DNA from: a virus
Direction: 5' to 3' (one strand)
Virus record (IMG/VR): IMGVR_UViG_3300010883_000382
Span: 1 to 25,987 of that record
Length of the DNA stretch: 25,987 bases
Positions 19,601-25,987 of this stretch are shown here, piece after piece (within the stretch, counting starts at the first letter, position 1; every line of letters starts with the position of its first letter). Position numbers and translations under genes: made by a program. The notes under the pieces are model-generated. The model saw nothing but the letters and a program-made list of their open reading frames with translations, ran no database searches and was not told the origin of the DNA.

Positions 19601-20138
19601 CCATAGAAAAACACCCAATATCAGATAAATCTACATTCATTTGTAGACTTTGTTCTCCTAGTGGTACCCCATAAATCATAAAGTCACCACTATCGTTAGT
19701 TTTTGCGGTATACTTATAATATTTGTCATAAACATATGAAACTTCTTGATTAAGAAGTGCATTGTCTAGTGTTGGGAAACTACCTGTAGATTGGTGACCT
19801 TTGTAGTTAGGTACACTAGATAAAAGATTGTATCTATACCCCTCCTCATTTCTAAAATTTGGTGTTTTGTAGGGGTATATAGAACTTATTACTGGGTGTT
19901 CTTCATCATCACTATCTAAAGGTATAAAAATAGAAACTTTAGCGTTTGGTAGCCCAAACCCCCCATTAACGAGTACTCTACCACATACAACACCAAATCT
20001 TGCACAATCTTTAGGGTACACATCTGTTTGGTGTAATTTTAGACTTAAAATCTCTAGTAGGTCAAACTCTTGATTTAAATCTAAAGTGACTTCCTTATCC
20101 ACACCGACCTCAGTTCTAATTCTTAAACTTTTTACCAT
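16602..20138 (-). CDS. Large baseplate protein with CarboxypepD_reg-like domain and membrane hairpin
   Basis: 1178 residues, ATG start after a 72-base leader. Residues 48-170 look like a carboxypeptidase-regulatory-like (transthyretin-type) domain: GRVLVNGGFGLPNAKVSIFI (53-72), then TNDSGDFMIYGVPLGEQSLQ (147-166), separated by an insertion of about 70 residues. A second similar strand set with DINGGYSMDDNGAFLINVP occurs at 327-345. Residues 531-578 are strongly hydrophobic and fit two membrane helices (YTFLYYLMIFVCTIVDFIMW, then a KK turn and FIIWLSCLACKLWYVF). They are followed by RKKKKRK and a cysteine cluster (CTCPDCIC and later CDKCGC, 587-625). The last 230 residues are Trp/Pro/Gly-rich. 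It lies directly after gp6, where T4 has gp7 (1032 residues), but no gp7 similarity is evident. A membrane hairpin is odd for a tail protein and hints at contact with the host membrane during injection (inference). Confidence 0.88.
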   Translation of the reverse strand: MVKSLRIRTEVGVDKEVTLDLNQEFDLLEILSLKLHQTDVYPKDCARFGVVCGRVLVNGGFGLPNAKVSIFIPLDSDDEEHPVISSIYPYKTPNFRNEEGYRYNLLSSVPNYKGHQSTGSFPTLDNALLNQEVSYVYDKYYKYTAKTNDSGDFMIYGVPLGEQSLQMNVDLSDIGCFSMVPEDFKLQGEPEGSFDGAAFKTNSNLDSLPQIVMLSKSIDVKPLWGDKDSGCGATITRADFDLRDSGSVEIKPTSVFMGSMATDTDKYSVNKNCKPKRKMGQLCDLSPSQGKIESIRFTPYFKPDTRPSGYTNNPNQTELVPVLERFDINGGYSMDDNGAFLINVPMNLDYVITNEFGEQVISKKPGVGIPTKGKYRFRVKPLETAGTARQRRRGAFLVPQIKEHTLENIDFESDWPWSQLGLGTQQQSTMPDPRSYSFSVDYYDYAEASVDNGDILTCNDVFYEFSYSKVYTLASFHNHWKHRAKDAFIGIKEIQPREEDACAGQAMPFPMNTANKNVNFQIIINQFVTRFLQGVYTFLYYLMIFVCTIVDFIMWIVGLIKKFIIWLSCLACKLWYVFNRKKKKRKCTCPDCICNKSTETLDCNSLFGCLFLRITKYPECDKCGCFSDAMNGSASNECQGGLHGADDEPNLFGQVKDQDYIPCNSPTKSDKGLDQGCYSISWDNILTAIVSMIKSDPNDPSKIAMIADWRKRENLFRSMCDGLMNYFWSNNWVGGFLYSFQFRAKIIGSSDGEHYRSKHCEEVVFFHAKDQEYYYRCTPYQYDLNTGLGNFVGGPTYDARRPLLISALLGGPIGIFLNAISADKAAGANIKNLHWPTTILDLGPVKTNIGEICSETGGMAESCSIGPYIGATTFDAAGDFMFDAINEIVNYNTGLFERITLRTPFRRNGDGWLVPGRRRELGGGMASIISQMNELGAEEYDTPQTKEVQYFASQCSPPDCNPATQYTAQNLSWDYAPAGGGTNPGGSPPTMWDTDWPNDTSIPTIMPTNSLWPSGWDPQGLNLWLSRSTSVPGGGSDDSVQLTVAYLSGDSVNPSAEHLRECLVEVNNNTSQVVPFFPWGKNGAGYGNDQYVWGDWETEETDMIVGDIQNIYSWTMNNGTAIPTTTPISPNQTEGRLSLGSGFHYYFGLIPGATSYDTFLKKYVPATKDEIGDDYVIV

Positions 20139-20210
20139 TCCTTTTGTTTATTAATAAATACTTGTTATTGCAAAACTAAGAATAGGTTGTCTGGTTAATT
20201 ATGTAAATAA
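20139..20210 (-). promoter_or_regulatory. Possible promoter/leader of the giant baseplate operon
   Basis: This is the longest non-coding stretch in the window (72 bases) and precedes a 20-kb run of coupled genes. On the minus strand it contains TAGTTTTG (20178 to 20171), which fits the TAnnTTTG -7 element of Bacteroidota promoters, but I find no clear TTG element 19-23 bases upstream. Downstream lies a perfect 12-base palindrome TTTATTAATAAA (20158 to 20147) inside AAGTATTTATTAATAAA. The 11-mer AAGTATTTATT also occurs in the 24-base gap before the gp25 gene. AAAGGA touches the ATG with no spacer and so is unlikely to act as a Shine-Dalgarno. Evidence is motif-level only. Confidence 0.35.
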
Positions 20211-22064
20211 TTATGAGAAGTTGGGCCTGTTAATTTGTTTAACCCTAACACGTATGTCTATATCGGGATATTTTATTTGTGGCATTTCATCCGGTAAGAA
20301 GAAAAGTGTTTGGTCTATAGTGGCTATCTGGTAAGTGGAATTAATTGTAGACCCTGAAACTATGGGTTGTGTAGTTATGGAATTTGAGTATGTGGCACCA
20401 ACCTCATTATACACCCTAACATCTATAACGTTTAACACCCCTGGTTGGCGTGACACATCACTATAAAAACTACTAAGACTTATAGTTTCACCCATTTCAT
20501 GAGAATCAATATCGAAGAATTTTTTTACAGTTTCTATCACATTGGAAACAACTTGGCCTTGATTAGCCTCTGTTGTGATAACAATATCTAACTCCACACT
20601 TATGTCTATAACCTTAGCTGATGAAATTTCTATATAATCATTTAACATCCTATAATTAGAAAGATATTCAGCTACATTATTTTTTAATGTGGAACTAACA
20701 TTAGATGTTAATGTACCATTAGGGGAGTACGATAATAAACCAATTTTAACTTTATTTTCTATTTCTGTAACACCAACTTTTGCCGCGGCTCCAAATTGTG
20801 CGGGCATAGTTCTTATCCTTGCTACATAATCGTTTATCGTGACAGCTCTGTTCTGTGCCGCAAAATTAAAAGTAACGTAATTTCTAACTTCTTCCGTTGA
20901 CATTTGGTCGTCCCCACCTAAAGCAGATGTTACATTAGTAACCTGTAGACTGTTTGAGACACTACTGTTTATTAATGATACTGGTCCACCTACCACAAAA
21001 TCTATAACACCTAATGAATTTATTGCCCCAGCACCTAAATTAGAAGCTTTACCACCCCCAACTCTATATTGTATAAATAAAGTGGTGTTAGGTCTAGGTA
21101 CAGTACCTAAAGATACATTATTTATAAACTTATTTAAATTTATATTAACCCCATGCTTGGAGAATTCATCTAATAATTTTTGTGAGTTATTATTACCACT
21201 ACCAAATGTTAGAAAAAAGAATCCTTCTGGTGTGAATTCTGTTACAAATTTATCATCTGTCCTTATATATTTCCCTACTTTCATACCAGGGTCATCAGCT
21301 GGTGTAGATTGGTCTATTTCAAAAACTTCTGATTCGGCTAAAGCCTGCATTTCGTACCACTTATTTTCTCTCGCGGTTATAAATTCTAAAGAAGATGGTA
21401 AATTTGTATACCCTAAACCCTCTTTTTGCATTACAGCTGTCACACCTAACACATTTCTTTCAGGTAAAAATAACTTAAAAAACGGTTTGCTGTCCATATC
21501 TGTTATTTCTTTTTTAAATATTTTTGTCACCCCATTCACAACAACTTCTCTCTTAGTAATTGTATAATTTTGTATTACACCGTTAGAGTTACGGTTAGGA
21601 ATTTTTGTTCTGTTTACAGCCCCTTCTACATTATATTGTGTTGAGAAGTCGCAGTCATTCATTAATTCAAACACTTGTCCACCACCCCTTACTTGTGCTC
21701 CTCTCCTTAAAAACCCTAAATACCTACTATCCTCTTTATCCCCTCTTGCTGGTACTACTATTGAGAAGTCACAAAGTGTTAATGATGGTCTATTTCCCGG
21801 TATTTTAAGTCCGTAGGTTCTAGCTATATTAAAAATAGAACTTCTTTCTTGTGCATAATCTAAAACTGTTTCCTGTAAAGTTCTATCTATATTAAAATGT
21901 AGGTTATCTGTAACGGCAGCATTTAAATCTAAAAATACCGAAAATATAGATGCGTCGTTGGAATTTTTAATTAAGTCAGGATAGTAGATATTTGTTAATC
22001 TAAGTAATTCATTTCTTAGTCCTAAGAAATCTCTTTCAGTGTAAGCTATTTTTTTCTCTGCCAT
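20211..22064 (-). CDS. gp6: Baseplate wedge protein, gp6 / baseplate J family
   Basis: 617 residues, ATG start two bases after the stop of the gp25-like gene. The N-terminus (YTERDFLGLRNELLRLTN, residues 8-25, then YYPDL) resembles the start of T4 gp6. The baseplate-J hallmarks are present: a Gly-rich turn VGGGKASNLGAGAIN (335-349), then GGDDQMSTEEVRNYV (383-397) and NRAVTINDYVARIRTMP (405-421), matching the 'E-E-x-R ... NRAVT-x-x-DY-x-x-x-I ... P' pattern. The size is close to T4 gp6 (660 residues). In T4 and P2, gp6/gpJ dimers form the ring of the inner baseplate and bind gp25/gpW and gp7/gpI. The adjacent gp25-like gene supports the call. No oddities are seen. Confidence in family is high from motif, size and synteny. 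Confidence 0.92.
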   Translation of the reverse strand: MAEKKIAYTERDFLGLRNELLRLTNIYYPDLIKNSNDASIFSVFLDLNAAVTDNLHFNIDRTLQETVLDYAQERSSIFNIARTYGLKIPGNRPSLTLCDFSIVVPARGDKEDSRYLGFLRRGAQVRGGGQVFELMNDCDFSTQYNVEGAVNRTKIPNRNSNGVIQNYTITKREVVVNGVTKIFKKEITDMDSKPFFKLFLPERNVLGVTAVMQKEGLGYTNLPSSLEFITARENKWYEMQALAESEVFEIDQSTPADDPGMKVGKYIRTDDKFVTEFTPEGFFFLTFGSGNNNSQKLLDEFSKHGVNINLNKFINNVSLGTVPRPNTTLFIQYRVGGGKASNLGAGAINSLGVIDFVVGGPVSLINSSVSNSLQVTNVTSALGGDDQMSTEEVRNYVTFNFAAQNRAVTINDYVARIRTMPAQFGAAAKVGVTEIENKVKIGLLSYSPNGTLTSNVSSTLKNNVAEYLSNYRMLNDYIEISSAKVIDISVELDIVITTEANQGQVVSNVIETVKKFFDIDSHEMGETISLSSFYSDVSRQPGVLNVIDVRVYNEVGATYSNSITTQPIVSGSTINSTYQIATIDQTLFFLPDEMPQIKYPDIDIRVRVKQINRPNFS

Positions 22065-22065
22065 A

Positions 22066-22572
22066 TTATAAATTTATAATTATAAAGTCTCTAGTACCAA
22101 AAACATCATCTTTTATACTATAATCTATAAAAATTTTAGTAGTGTATTCTTCAGCACCATCACCAGCTACCCTATAAATTCTATCGTCTAAATTATTATC
22201 TAAAGTACTATCATTAGAAGCTAAAGAAGGGTGGTTGACTGACCCGTTACTCCTTTCTTCTTCTCTCGCATCTTCTAAATCTTGTATTTTTATTTCGTTT
22301 ACTATAATATTAGGTATGTATTTTTTTATCACATCTCTTAATTCTGAGTCTATAGCTTGAAACGTTTGACTATCCATAGGTTCAAAAATATATTCATACA
22401 ATCTTGTTCCGAAGTCGGGTAAAAAATACCTTGACCCTTTCCTAGTTAATATTAAATGAATTAAATCGGTTTTAGTTTCTTCAGCGACAGTTGTTGTTGT
22501 TTTTAAAAACAGTCCACTGTCACTATTTTGGAACGGAAACGCGATACCATATCTTTCTCTAGCTATTGTCAT
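22066..22572 (-). CDS. gp25: Baseplate wedge protein, gp25 / GPW family
   Basis: 168 residues, slightly longer than T4 gp25 (132). The family signature is clear: GIAFPFQNSDSG (residues 9-20), the helix TKTDLIHLILTRKGSR (34-49) and then YFLPDFGTRLYEYIFEP (50-66), matching the usual 'I-x-x-L-L-T-x-x-G-x-R-x-x-x-P-x-F-G' motif of lysozyme-like gp25/GPW proteins. The catalytic role is lost in this family; the protein is the structural core that ties sheath to baseplate. A non-family acidic, Ser-rich insertion (about 105-130) and a C-terminal strand follow. The start ATG at 22572 is preceded by AAGTATTTATTTAAT, with no Shine-Dalgarno. The gp6-like gene follows after one base, the expected order. 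Confidence 0.95.
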   Translation of the reverse strand: MTIARERYGIAFPFQNSDSGLFLKTTTTVAEETKTDLIHLILTRKGSRYFLPDFGTRLYEYIFEPMDSQTFQAIDSELRDVIKKYIPNIIVNEIKIQDLEDAREEERSNGSVNHPSLASNDSTLDNNLDDRIYRVAGDGAEEYTTKIFIDYSIKDDVFGTRDFIIINL

Positions 22573-22596
22573 ATTAAATAAATACTTTCGTTTAAA

Positions 22597-22806
22597 TTAT
22601 CGCTCTACTTTTTGAAACATACCCTCCAATACCTGTTCTATAGCACCCATAACAGCATACTGGTCACCATCCCAACTATCTTTATGACGGTCAATTAAAC
22701 GTTCAACAACGTATCTTAGGTCCTTTTCTAAACTATTCCATTTATCGTCATCACTTGTTTGCCAATAAGTTTCTTCTCTTAATATATTTTTAATTAGATG
22801 TTTCAT
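22597..22806 (-). CDS. Small protein of unknown function (69 aa)
   Basis: I choose the ATG at 22806 (MKHLIKNILREETYW), giving 69 residues; an in-frame TTG at 22824 would add six hydrophobic residues but is less likely. The gene overlaps the end of the zinc-ribbon gene by 17 bases. The product is charged and predicted helical: LEKDLRYVVERLIDRHKD (26-43) and AVMGAIEQVLEGMF (51-64), a pattern fitting a small helical hairpin. No cysteine, signal peptide or membrane segment is present. The position between a nucleotide-metabolism gene and the baseplate genes gives no clear role. I do not recognise the family. Confidence 0.7.
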   Translation of the reverse strand: MKHLIKNILREETYWQTSDDDKWNSLEKDLRYVVERLIDRHKDSWDGDQYAVMGAIEQVLEGMFQKVER

Positions 22807-22999
22807 TACTATTATAAATATCAACCCCTTCTAATTCTTCTTTATATTCACAAAAAGGACAAGTTATTGAATTAGGTACCGTTTCTTCTTTTTTTGGTGT
22901 TTTATTAGAAAATAAATGGTAATCAGCAACTGACCACCATTTTTTACATTTACCACAGTTAAAGTGGTATAAAATTTCCTTACTAAATTTGTGTTTCAA
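22790..22999 (-). CDS. Zinc-ribbon mini-protein, TTG start
   Basis: 69 residues with two CxxC pairs, CGKC (C15/C18) and CPFC (C47/C50), spaced as in a rubredoxin-like zinc ribbon; an aromatic block KKWWSVADYHLF lies after the first pair. It probably binds one zinc ion; the partner is unknown. There is no ATG in the frame before the first CxxC, and an in-frame TAG lies just upstream (23008-23006), so translation must begin at TTG 22999 or another non-ATG codon. That TTG lies within the last codons of the ribonucleotide reductase gene (17-base overlap), so coupled translation is plausible. Small zinc ribbons of this kind are common in phage genomes; a regulatory or nucleic-acid role is only a guess. 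Confidence 0.72.
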   Translation of the reverse strand: MKHKFSKEILYHFNCGKCKKWWSVADYHLFSNKTPKKEETVPNSITCPFCEYKEELEGVDIYNSNETSN

Positions 23000-24902
23000 T
23001 TGTTTCTATTTCTTTAGTGTCCACACTTAACGATTTTAAATCCACATCAATTTCACAACTACCCCCAGAACAAGCTAATTCCCCAGATAAATCAGTATTA
23101 TCGTCCAATTCTATAACTTTAGTTAAATCAATGTCTGTTAATAGTTTCATCAACACATCATATCGTTCCCTTGTAATGTCCTCGAAGGGAGCTTGAATGT
23201 ACGAACCTCCATCATACGGTAACACAGATAGTCCATTGTAGTAATTTCTATTTTCCCACATCCATTCACCAGCCGTATCCCATTCATCTTCTTTCAAACT
23301 TATTGTTGCAGACACGTTGTGACTGTTAGACCCTTTTCTATGTCCAGAACGTACCCATTCTGTAGCAACCTTCTTAACTCTTTCTAATAGGTCAAAAGGT
23401 GATTCGGTCCTTAGTATTGAACCTTCAGGTGCTTTTTGTGGTATACTAATCACAGCTGTATCATGAGGTCTAAAGTAATCGTCCTCTAGTAATTCTGGGT
23501 GGTTAATATTTAGATAAACATAAATTGACTCATTTTTACCAACCCTAACCCTTCTAACATAATAATCATTATGCCAAGCATGTATTCCAGATGATGTACC
23601 TAACGTTAATGATGTTGTTCCAGCTGGTTTAACTGTTGTTGTTCTAGCTGCTTGGTTAATACCTAATAATTTAGAAACTCTAGTATTTTCTCTTTTAACT
23701 AAACTAGCAGCTTTTTTCATATCATAATCAAAAACTTTACCAGAACCAATCCCCGTCATTGACACCCCAATTAAAGCGTCTTTCTCTGTGGTCTCTTGCC
23801 AAACTTCTCTTAAATAATGAAATGCTGTATATCCAGCTTGGAGTGTACCTATAAAAGCTGCAACTTTTACCCGTTCATTTAAGTCTTCTTGTGATTCGAT
23901 ATTTGAAACGTTAACTTCACACAGATTACAGAACTGATATGGCCTTAACGCAATTTCACAACATGGGTTAGTTCCCCAATCTTTATCGTTGTTTAAATAT
24001 ATACCAGGTTCACCAGCACCGGATAACTCAACTCGTTTCCAAAGGTCCATGAAAAATTCTTTAGTAATTTTATGTCTCATTAAACAAGCTGAGTTGTTTG
24101 CTCTACCTCTTTGTGGGTTTAATTCCCACCAGTTACCTGATTTGCAAGATATCATAGAATCGTCATCAGCACTAAATAGACTAATTAAAGCTGCTCTTCT
24201 AATACCACCAGCTAATACAGCATCAGCTATATAGCAGATAATATCATGTACCTCTAATGTAGTTAATTGTTCACCATTTTCTTTTTCTAATAATATACCT
24301 TCTATCTTAAGTAAACATTCTTTAAGTGGTTGTGGTCCTGGTGCTTTACCTCCTGATGTCACTAATCTAGCTCCTTTAGCTCTAATGTCTGTGAAATCAA
24401 ATTCTACTCTAGACCCACCACCATTCATATAGGATTTCATTAAAACTTTAATTGCGTCAGCCCAACCTTCAATTGAATCACCAATTAAAAATCTTCGTTT
24501 TCTTTTTGGGTATGGCTTACTTATTACGGGTAATTTTTCTACATGGTGTTTTTGTACTGAGTACCCAACACCGGTTCCTCCTAATAATAAGAACATTGTT
24601 TCACTAAACGAATCTATATGGTCTAATGGTAGGTACGCACAATTATAAATCCTATTTGGTGATATTTCGATTGGTTTTCCTCCAAATTGCATTGACCTCA
24701 TTGATGGTAACACCTTCTTATCGTGAACTAGTTTGTATTTTTCTTGTATTTCACTCTCTAGTTCTGGGTATTTTTTTATATGCATGGCTTTGTTTCTCAT
24801 AACTAATTCATCCCAAGTTTCTCTTCTTTCTAACTCCGGTGTGTATTTTGCATATTTCATATGAACAGTTATGTCCGATAAAATTTTGTTTGAAATTTCC
24901 AT
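22983..24902 (-). CDS. nrdJ: Adenosylcobalamin-dependent (class II) ribonucleoside-triphosphate reductase
   Basis: 639 residues, ATG start 15 A/T-rich bases after the helicase stop. It reduces ribonucleotides to deoxyribonucleotides with an AdoCbl-generated thiyl radical. The active-site residues align by spacing with Lactobacillus leichmannii RTPR: C88 (C119), N312, thiyl C314 and E316 in NPCCEI (N406, C408, E410), C325 in FCNLCEV (C419), and the C-terminal redox pair C611/C616 in CSGGSCEI (C731/C736). VKPAGTTSLTLGTSSGIHAW (425-443) is the typical phosphate-binding region. It is about 100 residues shorter than the Lactobacillus enzyme, mostly between C88 and C314 and at the N-terminus, the region that holds the effector-binding insertion there. 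No ATP-cone or intein is seen. Reductant (thioredoxin or glutaredoxin) must come from elsewhere. The host or phage must supply cobalamin. Confidence 0.95.
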   Translation of the reverse strand: MEISNKILSDITVHMKYAKYTPELERRETWDELVMRNKAMHIKKYPELESEIQEKYKLVHDKKVLPSMRSMQFGGKPIEISPNRIYNCAYLPLDHIDSFSETMFLLLGGTGVGYSVQKHHVEKLPVISKPYPKRKRRFLIGDSIEGWADAIKVLMKSYMNGGGSRVEFDFTDIRAKGARLVTSGGKAPGPQPLKECLLKIEGILLEKENGEQLTTLEVHDIICYIADAVLAGGIRRAALISLFSADDDSMISCKSGNWWELNPQRGRANNSACLMRHKITKEFFMDLWKRVELSGAGEPGIYLNNDKDWGTNPCCEIALRPYQFCNLCEVNVSNIESQEDLNERVKVAAFIGTLQAGYTAFHYLREVWQETTEKDALIGVSMTGIGSGKVFDYDMKKAASLVKRENTRVSKLLGINQAARTTTVKPAGTTSLTLGTSSGIHAWHNDYYVRRVRVGKNESIYVYLNINHPELLEDDYFRPHDTAVISIPQKAPEGSILRTESPFDLLERVKKVATEWVRSGHRKGSNSHNVSATISLKEDEWDTAGEWMWENRNYYNGLSVLPYDGGSYIQAPFEDITRERYDVLMKLLTDIDLTKVIELDDNTDLSGELACSGGSCEIDVDLKSLSVDTKEIETIETQI

Positions 24903-24917
24903 ATTTTTTATTTTTAT

Positions 24918-25987
24918 TTATTTATTTAATACTTTTTCTCTTCTTTCCAGAGCATCCATTACTCTTTTTCGGTTTCTTTGTGTTTTGTCTTCTTCAAAAC
25001 CTAAAAAGGTTTGTGTTGATTGGGTGTCTATTTCTAGGGTGGCATTATTAAATGTACAGTTTTCAAATATAATACCGTCCTGACCCAGTCTAGATTTAGT
25101 AATAGCGATAGTAGCTAACCCCAATTCTTTTTGTTGTAGTGTTTTTGCCACTGAAATTATGACATGTCCTACTTGAGCTTTTTTAATGGACCCACCCATT
25201 TGGTCTGTTGTTACCACTTCAGAGGAGATTGATGACCTATTACCTTGTGCTGCGGTCCAACCAACTAAATTTAATTCATGACACATACCTTCAAATTTTC
25301 TCATAACAGAACCTTCACCTTTCCATTCATCATTATAACTCCTATCTGGTATGACACAATCTATATAATCTAAAACCACAATATCTAAAGTAATACCTTC
25401 TGCTGTTATTTTTCTGATTTGGTTTTTAATTTGAGCGATGGTAAACTCGTCCGAAGCCAATTTCTTTAATATTAACTTACCACCATTTTTTTTCATCTCA
25501 TCAGCCTTAGAAAGTACTATTTCTTTATTTTCACTTAGTTTTTGAGGTTCTATCCCAGTCCAACAAGTAAAATGTTTTCTTTGTATTATTTTAGGGTTAT
25601 CTTCAAAAAATATTTGTAGAACGTTATACCCCATATTAAAAGCTGTATTAGCGAATCTTGTTAGTATAGTAGTTTTACCAACCCCAGTAGGTGCTAGGAT
25701 AACACCTAACTCACCTTTTGCTAGACCACCATTTAATAAATTGTCGATACCGTCTATACCAGTAGGGATTGGGTGTCTGTAATCTTCTTTTAAAACATCC
25801 TCTAGATTGTGAAATACCTCTACTGTTCCTTCATCACCCTCCCCAATACTAATAGCTTCTCTTATATACTCTTCACACAAATCATAACTCTCAAAGTCAC
25901 CTTTTTCTAATATAGTTTCTACCTTTCTAATAGCTTTTTTTAATTCTTGTTGTTTACAAAATTTTATTGTTTTTTCTTTTATAAACA
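24918..25987 (-). CDS. Replicative DNA helicase, DnaB / T4 gp41 type, N-terminus cut by window edge
   Basis: The frame is open to the window edge; 355 residues are visible and the true start lies upstream (the first in-window candidate, TTG 25880, is in mid-protein). The order of motifs is that of a RecA-fold hexameric helicase: PTGIDGIDNLLNGGL, Walker A APTGVGKTT (Lys codon at 25676-25674), the glutamate strand FFEDN, Walker B IVVLDYID, the Gln sensor GWTAAQGNR, and the C-terminal KSRLGQDG that supplies the conserved Lys/Arg near the neighbouring subunit's ATP. The visible N-terminal part is helical (KQQELKKAIRKVETILEK), as in the DnaB/gp41 linker. It unwinds DNA at the phage fork with ATP. 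A KaiC-like RecA protein is the main alternative, but the DNA-helicase motifs and phage context favour gp41. The downstream reductase fits a replication module. Confidence 0.9.
   Translation of the reverse strand, partial: FIKEKTIKFCKQQELKKAIRKVETILEKGDFESYDLCEEYIREAISIGEGDEGTVEVFHNLEDVLKEDYRHPIPTGIDGIDNLLNGGLAKGELGVILAPTGVGKTTILTRFANTAFNMGYNVLQIFFEDNPKIIQRKHFTCWTGIEPQKLSENKEIVLSKADEMKKNGGKLILKKLASDEFTIAQIKNQIRKITAEGITLDIVVLDYIDCVIPDRSYNDEWKGEGSVMRKFEGMCHELNLVGWTAAQGNRSSISSEVVTTDQMGGSIKKAQVGHVIISVAKTLQQKELGLATIAITKSRLGQDGIIFENCTFNNATLEIDTQSTQTFLGFEEDKTQRNRKRVMDALERREKVLNK

Noticed and set aside
20130-20145. AAAGGA next to the ATG of the 1178-residue gene as a Shine-Dalgarno site
   Set aside because: It touches the start codon with no spacer, and the neighbouring genes show no such sites either.
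20147-20158. TTTATTAATAAA palindrome as a terminator
   Set aside because: It is pure A/T, has no loop and no downstream U-tract, so it would not form a stable terminator hairpin.
21082-21567. Plus-strand open frame (161 codons)
   Set aside because: It lies wholly antisense to the well-supported gp6-like gene and has no start context or motif.
25861-25880. TTG at 25880 as the helicase start
   Set aside because: The frame stays open to the window edge with sensible helical residues upstream, so the gene is cut and the start is outside.
1-25987. tRNA genes, inteins, introns, stop-codon reassignment
   Set aside because: No cloverleaf-like stretch lies in the short gaps. The reductase has contiguous motifs without an intein. 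Genes end in ordinary TAA or TAG, with no sign of recoding.

Overview
The window reads as part of the genome of a large contractile-tailed (T4-like, myovirus-type) phage. Every credible gene is on the minus strand, packed end to end with gaps of 0 to 72 bases, so transcription runs from base 25987 towards base 1. The gp25-like and gp6/J-like baseplate proteins, a DnaB/gp41-type helicase and a phage-type ribonucleotide reductase support this. The host is most likely a member of Bacteroidota, probably aquatic. The DNA is A+T-rich. Starts are preceded by A/T-rich stretches without a usable Shine-Dalgarno sequence. One leader carries a TAnnTTTG-like -7 element. The virion proteins carry carboxypeptidase-regulatory-like and PKD-like domains and 'GCTDPxAxNY' cysteine repeats, all common in Bacteroidota surface proteins. 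The host assignment is inference.

Layout in order of transcription. (1) 25987-22597, replication and nucleotide supply: a replicative helicase cut by the window edge, an adenosylcobalamin-dependent (class II) ribonucleotide reductase, a zinc-ribbon mini-protein that seems to need a TTG start, and a 69-residue protein of unknown function. (2) 22572-20211, the conserved baseplate-wedge core: a gp25-like protein and a gp6/baseplate-J-like protein. (3) A 72-base leader at 20139-20210, the longest non-coding stretch in the window, with a possible promoter. (4) 20138-1, seven tail or baseplate genes, five of them coding for more than 1000 residues or running off the edge, linked by TAATG overlaps or very short gaps.

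The giant structural genes are the unusual part. The 1178-residue protein combines a carboxypeptidase-regulatory-like domain with an internal two-helix hydrophobic hairpin, a polybasic stretch and a cysteine cluster, which is unexpected in a soluble baseplate protein. The 1044- and 1064-residue proteins each carry more than 60 cysteines, arranged in two different diverged repeat families. The 1170-residue protein carries a 'KGTRKAIEFL' segment resembling P2 gpI or T4 gp7-type wedge proteins, plus one GCTDP repeat. A final gene of at least 1051 codons (3154 to 1) runs out of the window. I infer that these form an elaborate baseplate and host-recognition apparatus. I see no tRNA, CRISPR array, insertion sequence or clear terminator, and no gene-free stretch above 72 bases.
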